NCBI GenBank assembly: GCA_028281065.1
Contig: JANQKN010000127.1
Location: 1-48,324, forward strand
DNA: 48,324 nucleotides
DNA from: Flavobacteriaceae bacterium
GTDB lineage: Bacteria; Bacteroidota; Bacteroidia; Flavobacteriales; Flavobacteriaceae
Direction of reading: 5' to 3'
The notes beneath the pieces were generated by a model. That model did no database searches, was not told the origin of the DNA, and saw nothing but the letters and a program-made list of their open reading frames with translations. The position numbers were made by a program, and so were the translations under genes. Each line of letters begins with the position of its first letter. The first letter of the stretch is position 1. Below, piece by piece: positions 25,955 through 32,701 of this stretch.

Positions 25955-26797
25955 TTAGTGTAAGAAATCTAAAATAACACGGGCAATTTTATCGGGTTTT
26001 TCTTCTTGTATAAAATGCTTGGCCTCTAGCATGTGAATGTCCTCATCTGAGATATTGAGGTCGTTCATTACTTGTTCCTTTTGCGGTTCCCATAACAAGA
26101 ACGAATCGTGTTTTCCCCAAACCACCTTGGTTGGGACATTCCACGTTTTTAAAACAGCAGTAAAATCGGGTAGCTTGTTACAGGTTTGGGTAAAGAAATA
26201 ATACATGGCCCTGGTTTTCCCTTCTTTTAATGGGGTTTTGTAGCCTTCAATATCTTCTTCAGTGAGGTGGTTTTTCTTGAGACCACTTTTAAAAAGGCCT
26301 TTTAGCATGGCATTTGTGGTGACGCCGTTTCTATAGCTCCACATAACTATTTTAGCCAAGATCCCTTCTTCGAAACGGATAGGGGGATGAAAACCCGCTT
26401 CATAAATAATGGTATTGAGGATAATCAATTTAGAGATCCGATGGGGAACTAACTTTACTGTTTCCCAAGTCCACAATCCACCTGCATCGTGCATAACATG
26501 GGTCCACTGGTCTATTTGCAAGAAATCCATAAGTCCAACCAATCGTTCGGCATGTGCTTGTTCCGAATAGATTTCATATCCTTTGGGCGAATCACTGTTT
26601 CCAAATCCTAACATATCCGGGGCAATTACCCGATGGCTTTTAGAAAGGGTGTCGATCATTTTTCGGTACAACCATCCCGATGTTGGGACGCCATGTAGAA
26701 GTAGGATAACAGGGCCCTGTCCTTGATCTATATAAGCGATGTTTCCTTGTGCGGAGGGAAATTTCTTTTGTTGATTCCTAAATGCTGAATAGGTCAT
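25955..26797 (-). CDS. Alpha/beta hydrolase with Asp nucleophile (haloalkane dehalogenase/epoxide hydrolase-like)
   Basis: This 280-residue alpha/beta hydrolase has an oxyanion motif HGVPTSG (35-41) and a nucleophile elbow reading VMHDAGG, so the nucleophile would be Asp104. That is the pattern of haloalkane dehalogenases and epoxide hydrolases rather than Ser esterases. The dehalogenase elbow is normally HDWGG, and its Trp is a halide ligand; here it is Ala, which weakens that reading. A late 'KHFIQEEKP' supplies the catalytic His. The substrate is unknown. The gene lies tail-to-tail with the preceding one without spacer. Confidence 0.8.
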   Translation of the reverse strand: MTYSAFRNQQKKFPSAQGNIAYIDQGQGPVILLLHGVPTSGWLYRKMIDTLSKSHRVIAPDMLGFGNSDSPKGYEIYSEQAHAERLVGLMDFLQIDQWTHVMHDAGGLWTWETVKLVPHRISKLIILNTIIYEAGFHPPIRFEEGILAKIVMWSYRNGVTTNAMLKGLFKSGLKKNHLTEEDIEGYKTPLKEGKTRAMYYFFTQTCNKLPDFTAVLKTWNVPTKVVWGKHDSFLLWEPQKEQVMNDLNISDEDIHMLEAKHFIQEEKPDKIARVILDFLH

Positions 26798-26924
26798 AAA
26801 TGGAGGGGTTTATGAAGCTAGTTTAAAGATATATAATTTAAATGGGTTGCTTACCTAAAGCGGATTGACACCCTTCTATCTAAAGTAGCTTTGTTAGTGC
26901 GAACCTTACAGAAAAAGATAAGTA

Positions 26925-27212
26925 TCAAAAATCTCCATTGGCTTTTAGAAAGGAAAAGAGGGAAAATGCCAATAAGCTCAAAAAAACCATAAATAGGAAG
27001 GATAAGGTTCCTGGAATAGAAACTAGGAAAAGCAATCTTCGTTTACTTTTCTTTATTAAAAGGAACACAAAATATAAAAGGGATAGCAATAGAATAATAC
27101 CGAGGAGAATAAAATAAACGAGCTCCCAGGTCTTAATAAAACAAATTAGAAACACAACAGCCAGTATCGATTTAATTAATGACACGTAGCGTATTGTTGA
27201 GGGTTTTAACAT
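26925..27212 (-). CDS. Small integral membrane protein, unknown function
   Basis: This 95-residue, strongly hydrophobic protein has three predicted helices (about 10-27, 30-52, 59-88) separated by a short basic loop KKSKRR. I recognise no family and no catalytic residues. Its codon usage and A/T-rich composition resemble noncoding flanks more than the neighbours do, so some doubt remains. It has 56 bases to lpxH on one side and 127 bases without other features to the hydrolase start on the other. Confidence 0.5.
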   Translation of the reverse strand: MLKPSTIRYVSLIKSILAVVFLICFIKTWELVYFILLGIILLLSLLYFVFLLIKKSKRRLLFLVSIPGTLSFLFMVFLSLLAFSLFSFLKANGDF

Positions 27213-27268
27213 GACTCTAAAATAGGGAAAACCAGAATACGGTAGAATTTGTTATTGGTGTTACTATA

Positions 27269-28021
27269 CTAGTATTTTTTCAATTCGAAAGTCTCGCCAT
27301 CAAAAACACCATAGGTAAAGTGGGTAATCCAATCGCCTAAATTAAAATAGACGGAGTTTTCGCCAATGGGTATTTCCATGGGGAGGTGTCTGTGGCCAAA
27401 AACAAAATAATCGTAGTGTTTTTCCTCAAGCTTCCGCTTTGCGTACAGTGCCAGCCATTCGTTTTCTTCGCCTAGGAACTTTTTGTCTTCATCACCTGAG
27501 ATCAGTCGGTTTTTCACAGACATATAATGCGCCAACCGCATTCCCAATTCGGGATGGAACCAACGGAAAAGCCAATTGAAAACAGGATTTGTAAATATTT
27601 TTTTCATTCGTTTGTAACCCTTGTCACCAGGGCCTTTGCCATCGCCGTGGCCAATGAGGAAGTGTTTGTCATTAAAGGTAAACTCCTTTACATCCCGATA
27701 GGTAGGGATATTAAGTTCATCTTCAAAATACGAGCGCATCCACAGGTCGTGGTTACCAACAAAGAAATGAATTGGGATTCCTTGGTCGGAGATTTCGGCC
27801 AATTTCCCCAAGACCCTAACAAAACCTTTTGGGACTACGGTTTTGTATTCGAACCAAAAATCGAAAAGATCCCCCAAAAGGAAAATGGCAGCAGCGTCTT
27901 CCTTTACTTCGTCCAGCCACTGGACAAACTTCAGCTCGCGGGGCCTACTGGCCTCCATGGTGGGAGCCCCCAGATGGTTGTCACTGGAAAAGTAGATTTT
28001 TTTGCCCTTGGGAATTTGCAT
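27269..28021 (-). CDS. lpxH: UDP-2,3-diacylglucosamine diphosphatase
   Basis: This 250-residue calcineurin-like phosphoesterase has the family's metal motifs in order: SDNHLG (Asp14, His16), GDLFDF (50-55), GNHD (89-92), GHGDG (124-128) and GHRH (about 208-211). The extra 'FWFEYK' after GDLFDF is typical of LpxH. It hydrolyses UDP-2,3-diacylglucosamine to lipid X and UMP in lipid A synthesis, peripherally at the inner membrane. Its ATG is 57 bases after the queD stop, so it may be co-transcribed with queD. Confidence 0.88.
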   Translation of the reverse strand: MQIPKGKKIYFSSDNHLGAPTMEASRPRELKFVQWLDEVKEDAAAIFLLGDLFDFWFEYKTVVPKGFVRVLGKLAEISDQGIPIHFFVGNHDLWMRSYFEDELNIPTYRDVKEFTFNDKHFLIGHGDGKGPGDKGYKRMKKIFTNPVFNWLFRWFHPELGMRLAHYMSVKNRLISGDEDKKFLGEENEWLALYAKRKLEEKHYDYFVFGHRHLPMEIPIGENSVYFNLGDWITHFTYGVFDGETFELKKY

Positions 28022-28078
28022 TGGGTAAAGATAGTGAAAAGAGTTTTCGGCCGTATTCTTTCCTAATAGGATTCGAGC

Positions 28079-28531
28079 TTATGCATTGTCACTGGCAAAC
28101 CATTCTGCGTAACTCGTTTCGGTTTCCTGTAGTTTTAGGGAATGAAGGGTAATGGTTTCGGGAAGTCTTTTTTTGATTTTGTCCGCAAAGTCCAAAACCA
28201 TCATTTCGCTCGTGGGTTGGTAATCGACCAACAATACATCATGTCCCCGATCGCTCAGCTCTTTGGCCAACTCAACATGGGGGGTGTTCTTATTGAATAC
28301 CGTGGCATGGTCGAACACATCTACAATTTCTTCCTTTACAATTTTCTTGAGGTCGCCAAAATCGATCACCATACCAAATTTTACGTTCGAATTGTCCGAA
28401 ATTGGGGTTCCGATAACTGTTACCGATAATTTATAGCTGTGGCCGTGTACATTCCTGCACTTTCCGTCATAACCATAAAGGGCATGCCCAGTTTCGAAGG
28501 TAAATTGTTTAGTGATCCTAATACGTGCCAT
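28079..28531 (-). CDS. queD: 6-carboxytetrahydropterin synthase
   Basis: This 150-residue PTPS-family enzyme converts dihydroneopterin triphosphate to 6-carboxytetrahydropterin, an early step to queuosine and other 7-deazaguanines. The zinc ligands are His16 (TGHAL), His29 and His31 (NVHGHSY), with the catalytic Cys25 (GKCRN) just before. 'VIDFGDLKK' and 'HATVFN' are further family motifs. No other queuosine gene is in the window. It starts 2 bases after the stop of the 43-aa gene, so translation of the two is probably coupled. Confidence 0.93.
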   Translation of the reverse strand: MARIRITKQFTFETGHALYGYDGKCRNVHGHSYKLSVTVIGTPISDNSNVKFGMVIDFGDLKKIVKEEIVDVFDHATVFNKNTPHVELAKELSDRGHDVLLVDYQPTSEMMVLDFADKIKKRLPETITLHSLKLQETETSYAEWFASDNA

Positions 28532-28533
28532 TG

Positions 28534-28665
28534 CTATTGTTTCTTTTTTGGGGAAGATCTGTGGTACTTTCTGGCTTTAATCTTGTTGTAAAGAACTATA
28601 ATAAGCACAAACAATCCAAGCACCATAAAAAGTCCATTCCCGCTTAAAAAATTAAGTATTTCCAC
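28534..28665 (-). CDS. 43-residue single-helix membrane protein
   Basis: This short gene starts at GTG and ends TAG just 2 bases before the queD ATG. It encodes one strong hydrophobic helix ('GLFMVLGLFVLIIVLY', about 11-26) followed by a basic tail ('NKIKARKYHRSSPKKK'). The positive-inside tail and the helix look like a genuine small membrane protein. The reading rests on one frame and on the tight spacing to queD. There is no recognised family. An ATG further in would remove the conserved-looking N-terminus, so GTG is the likely start. Confidence 0.5.
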   Translation of the reverse strand: MEILNFLSGNGLFMVLGLFVLIIVLYNKIKARKYHRSSPKKKQ

Positions 28666-28685
28666 GAATTTATTTTTTTGTAAAG

Positions 28686-30029
28686 TTATCTATTTTCGAT
28701 CAATGGGATGTATTTTCTCCAATATTTAACGATGAGCGCTACAGCACGATAGGCTATCCAAACAATCATTGCAAGCCAGATACCGTAGAGTCCCCATTGT
28801 AGGTATTTGGTAATATATAGGACTGGGATAAATCCCAGCAAAGTGGCTCCCAAGAGTACGTTTCGTAAATACCCCATTTCCCCAAGGCCCTTAAAGATGG
28901 AATCCAAGGTAAAAGCTAGGGAGCAAAGAGGCAAACTTAGAAGCACCATGTAAAAAATGGCATTGAAAAGGGATATTACATTTGGGTCTTTATTGAAGAG
29001 CCCTCCAACTACAGAATATCCCATAAAGCCTAAAGCCATGAGTATAAGGGATACCCCTATATTATAGAGGTTAACCCGTTGGGTCAATTTCCAAAGGGCT
29101 TTAAAGTTTTGTTCCCCCAATAGTTTTCCCCCGAGAATGTTTCCAGCAGCACCGTATCCATCGATAAAGAAGGCAGCGAATATCCATATGTTATAAGCAA
29201 TTATGTGAGCCGCTATGTATTCCTTCCCTAAGGCTGTAGCTTCCCTTGTGGCTAGTATAAGGGCGGTATTCAAGGCGAGGGAGCGTACAAAAAGGTTGAG
29301 GCTCATAGTTACTAGGCGCTTTATTTCTGGATGCAGCCTTCTTTTTAATCGTAGGGAAACGTTGGTTTTTTTCAGTATTAGGATCAATGATAGCAGGGCC
29401 ATAACGATTTGGGAGATAAGACTGGCCCAGGCCGCTCCCTCCACATTCATGGGGTCGATGAAATCGGGAATTCCATAGACTAGTATAAAATCCAACAAAA
29501 CATTAATGGCGGCCCCTATTCCTGCAATAATCATAGGCCAAAAGGTGTTTTGCAGCCCTCTAAACAAACCAAAAACTGCAAAGGTAAACAGGGTTAGGGG
29601 GAATCCCCATACCCTAATGTTATAGTAGTCTACACTTAGATCCAAGATGATTCCTTTGGCGTTGAAGAGCCTAAATATTTCTTCAGCAAAAAAATAGGTG
29701 GAAAACAGGACAACAATACTTAAGGCAATGTTATAAAAGATGGCCTGGGCAGGAAACCGCTTTAAGTCTTCAATTTTTCCAGCCCCTAAGTTTTGCGAAA
29801 CTATGGCAGAGATGACACTACGTGTTTGTCCCAACACCCAAATTAAAAAGGATAAAAAAGTACCCACAATACCCACAGCAGCGAGGGACTCTGTCCCATA
29901 AAGGGGAATGTTTCCCACAATAGCTGTATCCGTAATAGAAATAACAGGTTCGGCTATCCCAGAAATGATGGCTGGGATGGCCAATTGTTGAATTCGTCCG
30001 AATGAAATATTAGTTTCTGTAGATTTCAA
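28686..30029 (-). CDS. MATE family efflux transporter (DinF-type)
   Basis: At 447 residues with about twelve predicted helices, this is a MATE drug/cation antiporter of the inner membrane. Family landmarks are 'IPAIISGIAEPVISITDTAIVGN' at the start of helix 1 and the internally repeated 'GYGAAGNILGGKLLGEQ' in the second half, matching the DinF branch. There is no upstream in-frame ATG; the only start is a TTG at 30029, since an in-frame stop lies five codons further upstream. A TAATTTTG promoter box is 4 bases upstream, which would give an almost leaderless transcript. Confidence 0.9.
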   Translation of the reverse strand: MKSTETNISFGRIQQLAIPAIISGIAEPVISITDTAIVGNIPLYGTESLAAVGIVGTFLSFLIWVLGQTRSVISAIVSQNLGAGKIEDLKRFPAQAIFYNIALSIVVLFSTYFFAEEIFRLFNAKGIILDLSVDYYNIRVWGFPLTLFTFAVFGLFRGLQNTFWPMIIAGIGAAINVLLDFILVYGIPDFIDPMNVEGAAWASLISQIVMALLSLILILKKTNVSLRLKRRLHPEIKRLVTMSLNLFVRSLALNTALILATREATALGKEYIAAHIIAYNIWIFAAFFIDGYGAAGNILGGKLLGEQNFKALWKLTQRVNLYNIGVSLILMALGFMGYSVVGGLFNKDPNVISLFNAIFYMVLLSLPLCSLAFTLDSIFKGLGEMGYLRNVLLGATLLGFIPVLYITKYLQWGLYGIWLAMIVWIAYRAVALIVKYWRKYIPLIENR

Positions 30030-30033
30030 GCTG

Positions 30034-30041
30034 CAAAATTA
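30034..30041 (-). promoter_or_regulatory. Putative promoter -7 box of the MATE gene
   Basis: TAATTTTG on the - strand is a full TAnnTTTG match and lies 4 bases before the TTG start codon. If real, transcription begins at or very near the start codon. The position within the GNAT/MATE spacer supports it, but no TTG partner with normal spacing was found. Confidence 0.3.
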
Positions 30042-30087
30042 GTCGAAAACCTTTTGAGTATCCAACAGGTTGCTATTGAAATATGGT

Positions 30088-30591
30088 CTAAAGGACAAGT
30101 TCGTAACAGAAGAAAGGATCTTCACTTTGGTTGGGGAAATAGACATTGCCCAAGCGTTGGTATCCTCTGTTTTCGTAAAATTTTTGATTCCTGGGATTTT
30201 TGCTGAAGGTATCCAACCGAACTGAAACCCCGCCTTTTCTTCGTATCTCGTCTTCGGCAAAGTCCATAAGTCGCTTAGCATAGCCAAGACGTTGATACTG
30301 GGGATGGATGGAAAGCCGATGGATGTAATAGTTGTCTCCGTCTGGGGTAAGCCATGTGACTTCGTTGTATTCTTCATCTTTTAGGGAAGAGATAACAATG
30401 GTGCCCATTATGGTATTGTCTTCAGAAACCAACACATAGAGTTCACCTCTTTCCACGTCTTTTTCAAAGGCTTCGGCATTGGGATAGTGTTCGTTCCATT
30501 GATAGATTCCCTGTTCGATCATTTTAGAACCACAAGCCCTCGTCAAGGACATAATTTCCTCAATTTGGGAAAGTTTCCCCTTTTGTATCAT
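30088..30591 (-). CDS. GNAT family N-acetyltransferase
   Basis: This 167-residue protein of the GNAT fold transfers acetyl from acetyl-CoA to an amine. The acetyl-CoA-binding motif A is 'RLSIHPQYQRLGYAKRLMDFAEDE' (Q/R-x-x-G-x-G/A pattern; the third Gly is Ala here), with the beta-strand ELYVLVSEDNTIMGTIVI before it and 'GYQRLG' near the end. The acceptor is unknown. It starts head-to-head with the universal stress gene across 75 bases and ends 58 bases before the MATE gene start region. Confidence 0.9.
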   Translation of the reverse strand: MIQKGKLSQIEEIMSLTRACGSKMIEQGIYQWNEHYPNAEAFEKDVERGELYVLVSEDNTIMGTIVISSLKDEEYNEVTWLTPDGDNYYIHRLSIHPQYQRLGYAKRLMDFAEDEIRRKGGVSVRLDTFSKNPRNQKFYENRGYQRLGNVYFPNQSEDPFFCYELVL

Positions 30592-30600
30592 ATTATACGC

Positions 30601-30608
30601 TAATTTTG
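30601..30608 (+). promoter_or_regulatory. Putative promoter -7 box of universal stress gene 1
   Basis: TAATTTTG is a perfect TAnnTTTG match in the divergent spacer. A TTG 15 bases upstream (30583-30585) is slightly too close. The predicted leader to the ATG at 30667 is about 50 bases. Confidence 0.35.
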
Positions 30609-30666
30609 CATCAAATTTAAAGATACTATTTCTTCCTTAGGGAAATAGAAATGTAAAACAATAGAC

Positions 30667-31458
30667 ATGAAAAATATTTTGGTTCCCGTAGGTTCTTCAG
30701 AGAGTGCAGTTAATACCCTGCAATACGCAATCGATTTGGCAGAGACAGTAGGAGCCTATGTATATGTATTGTCTGTTTTTCAAGAGTTTTCCAAGGTTGG
30801 CGGACTTACCAAAGTAAATACCATTATTAAGGAGGATACCGAAAACCTTTTGGATGAGGTGCTATCCAAGGTGGATCAAAAAAATGTAACAGTCATAGCA
30901 CACCCTGTAAAAGGAGGTGTGGTAGAGATGGTAGAGCGTTTCAACAAGCACGTGGAAATAGATCTCATGGTATTGTCACCCAGGAGCAATTCCATAAACG
31001 AAGAGCTATATTTGGGGAATACCAGTGGTAAACTTATTAAGGATACCAACATACCTGCTCTAGTGGTTCCTGGGGGGACCAACTTTTCCCCGCCAACAAA
31101 ATTGCTGATGACTTTCAAGAATGGAAGTTTTCCGAAGAAGAAAACCTTGGAGCCTGTACGTAATTTGAAAAAAAGCTTCGACACCAAAGTACAGATGCTT
31201 CATGTTGAGACCCCTGAGACCGATGATGAAATGCGCAAAGTAAGCGGGAAACTCAAAAAATTGGCAGATTCGTATACCCAATCCACTAATGTTACTACTT
31301 TCCAAGCGGTATTGGAACACTTTCAGTCCCACAATCCAGATATGTTATGCGTTGTACGACGCAAGCGTGGGTTCTTCAAGAAGCTTTGGGAAAAAAACAC
31401 AGTTCTTAAAAAAGAATTCTACACCACAAAACCTTTGTTGGTGTTGAGTGTCCAGTAG
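30667..31458 (+). CDS. Universal stress protein (UspA-like), copy 1
   Basis: This is a 263-residue cytoplasmic protein. Residues 1-140 fit the UspA alpha/beta nucleotide-binding domain: MKNILVPVGSSESA at strand 1, 'VIAHPVKGGVVEMVERF', 'DLMVLSPRS', and the phosphate loop 'YLGNTSGKLIKDTNIPALVVP'. The C-terminal ~115 residues form a second, degenerate half ending in 'KEFYTTKPLLVLSVQ'. Known UspA proteins respond to starvation and oxidative stress; the ligand here is uncertain. The protein at 31569-32327 is its paralogue. Confidence 0.88.
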   Translation: MKNILVPVGSSESAVNTLQYAIDLAETVGAYVYVLSVFQEFSKVGGLTKVNTIIKEDTENLLDEVLSKVDQKNVTVIAHPVKGGVVEMVERFNKHVEIDLMVLSPRSNSINEELYLGNTSGKLIKDTNIPALVVPGGTNFSPPTKLLMTFKNGSFPKKKTLEPVRNLKKSFDTKVQMLHVETPETDDEMRKVSGKLKKLADSYTQSTNVTTFQAVLEHFQSHNPDMLCVVRRKRGFFKKLWEKNTVLKKEFYTTKPLLVLSVQ

Positions 31459-31481
31459 CAACTATTCTATGATTCTTTTCG

Positions 31482-31512
31482 TTGAGGAATTTTCAAAAAT
31501 TTCGTATTTTCG
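31482..31512 (+). promoter_or_regulatory. Putative promoter of universal stress gene 2
   Basis: TTG at 31482-31484, a 20-base spacer and TATTTTCG at 31505-31512 match the Bacteroidota -33/-7 arrangement (TTG-N17-23-TAnnTTTG, last bases TTCG instead of TTTG). The -7 box lies between the arms of the inverted repeat at 31490-31529. The predicted leader to the ATG at 31569 is about 50 bases. Confidence 0.45.
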
Positions 31513-31529
31513 CGCCAGATTTTTGAAAA
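31490..31529. other. Inverted repeat around the promoter of universal stress gene 2
   Basis: TTTTCAAAAAT (31490-31500) and ATTTTTGAAAA (31519-31529) are perfectly complementary. The 18-base spacer holds the -7 box. It could be an operator or a weak terminator of the upstream gene. Confidence 0.35.
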
Positions 31530-31568
31530 ATTCGCAACTATAGATTAAAAAACTACTTTTATTTTAAA

Positions 31569-32327
31569 ATGAAAAATATTTTAGTGCCTGTTGGCTCTGT
31601 GGAAAACGGAGTGAACAACTTGCGTTACGCGGTCAATTTTGCAAGCTTTACCCAAGCTAGGGTGTATGTAACCTGTATTAAGACAGAGGAAAATACCGAG
31701 GCCGTATTAAGGGAGGTATTGGATAGTGTGGATACCAAGGATGTTCAGGTAGTATCCAAACGTATTTCCGGAGATATTTTTGAAGGAATAGCATCCCTTT
31801 CCCGAGTGTTGAACATCGATTTCATGATCCTATCCCCACAAAGCGTGGATATTAACAATGAGGTCTACTTGGGGAAAGTAACTGGAAAGATCGTTCGTCA
31901 AACCGAAATCCCTTTGTTGGTGGTCCCCAAAGATTATTTGTTTAGAAGGTTCGATAGTATTTTGTTTGCTTTTAAAAACGCACCCATAGAGTCTGATGAA
32001 ACCTCAGATACTTTGGAATCTTTCCTTGCAATTTTCCATTCACAATTACATTTATTGCAAGTAGTAACACCAGATACTGCAGGGAACGATAAATCATTAA
32101 GTGAGCCGGTAGAACGATTAAACGGAAGCCTTACTACTACAGAGAATGCTACTGTTTTTGAAGGCATTGTAGAGCACTTTAATGCCATAGACCCTGAGAT
32201 GCTTTGTATTTTACGAAGAAAAGAAAAAATGGGCTTCTTCAGAAAGCTTTGGGGGAGCAATAATGAAATTTTGAAGAAAGATTTTCATACGTCAAAACCT
32301 TTATTGATTTTAAAGGAAAGGGAATAA
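31569..32327 (+). CDS. Universal stress protein (UspA-like), copy 2
   Basis: This 252-residue paralogue of the gene at 30667 is clearly homologous over most of its length: MKNILVPVGSVENGVNNL at the N-terminus, 'DFMILSPQSVDINNEVYLG', 'TGKIVRQTEIPLLVVPK', and a similar C-terminal half with 'RRKEKMGFFRKLWGSN' and 'KPLLILKE'. The arrangement is one UspA domain plus a degenerate second half. The gene has its own promoter candidate. The tRNA-Ala gene lies 57 bases downstream. Confidence 0.88.
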   Translation: MKNILVPVGSVENGVNNLRYAVNFASFTQARVYVTCIKTEENTEAVLREVLDSVDTKDVQVVSKRISGDIFEGIASLSRVLNIDFMILSPQSVDINNEVYLGKVTGKIVRQTEIPLLVVPKDYLFRRFDSILFAFKNAPIESDETSDTLESFLAIFHSQLHLLQVVTPDTAGNDKSLSEPVERLNGSLTTTENATVFEGIVEHFNAIDPEMLCILRRKEKMGFFRKLWGSNNEILKKDFHTSKPLLILKERE

Positions 32328-32337
32328 TAAAATTTCT

Positions 32338-32345
32338 TATTTTCG
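32338..32345 (+). promoter_or_regulatory. Putative -7 box upstream of tRNA-Ala
   Basis: TATTTTCG, the same octamer as at 31505-31512, lies 40 bases upstream of the tRNA. No TTG at normal spacing was seen, so this rests on one element. Confidence 0.25.
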
Positions 32346-32384
32346 CAGTCACAATCTACGATTCCTCATTTATGGGGAATCTAT

Positions 32385-32461
32385 GGGGATGTAGCTCAGC
32401 TGGCTAGAGCGCTTGACTGGCAGTCAAGAGGTCGTGGGTTCGAGTCCCATCTTCTCCACCA
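32385..32461 (+). tRNA. tRNA-Ala (anticodon GGC)
   Basis: This 77-base gene has a full cloverleaf: acceptor GGGGATG/CTTCTCC with a G3-U70 wobble (the alanine identity pair) and one U-U mismatch, D arm GCTC...GAGC, anticodon arm CTTGA-CTGGCAG-TCAAG with anticodon GGC (positions 34-36), and T arm GTGGG-TTCGAGT-CCCAT. The CCA end is encoded. A hairpin terminator follows directly. Confidence 0.95.
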
Positions 32462-32470
32462 CAAGCACCA

Positions 32471-32503
32471 AAAATCCATTTGCGAAAGCGAATGGATTTT
32501 TTG
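32471..32503 (+). terminator. Terminator of tRNA-Ala
   Basis: AAAATCCATT pairs with AATGGATTTT, extended to about 13 bases by inner pairs around a GAAA tetraloop, and T runs follow. It starts 10 bases after the tRNA end. Confidence 0.8.
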
Positions 32504-32610
32504 TTTTCAAAAAGAGGAAGCTTGCTTCCTCCTTTGCAGAAAATAAAAAAAGGGTATGCCGTTAGGCAAGGGATTTTGGTATTTGCAGTAGTGCGGGAAT
32601 GTTGGGTCCA

Positions 32611-32637
32611 GCGCTTAGCTAATCCCATCTTCTCCAC
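32611..32637 (+). repeat. tRNA-Ala 3' fragment (partial gene remnant)
   Basis: GCGCTT from the anticodon-stem region is followed by a short unrelated stretch, then TCCCATCTTCTCCAC, an exact 15-base copy of the tRNA-Ala 3' end at 32445-32459. This looks like a second tRNA-Ala gene with an internal deletion, or a duplicated attachment-type end. Confidence 0.6.
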
Positions 32638-32645
32638 TACAAAAA

Positions 32646-32677
32646 CAAAAAATCCACACCGCAGTGTGGATTTTTTT
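32646..32677. terminator. Bidirectional terminator between tRNA region and large FG-GAP gene
   Basis: This perfect 13-base stem (AAAAAATCCACAC / GTGTGGATTTTTT) has a CGCA loop. T runs are available on both strands, and the large - strand gene ends 25 bases away at 32702. Confidence 0.8.
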
Positions 32678-32701
32678 GTTTTTAGCCTTTCTTTTTTAAT
32701 A

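Noticed and set aside
32514..32531. GAGGAAGC-TT-GCTTCCTC palindrome after the tRNA terminator.
   Set aside because: Perfect but short and without T run or partner; no role can be supported beyond chance or decayed sequence.
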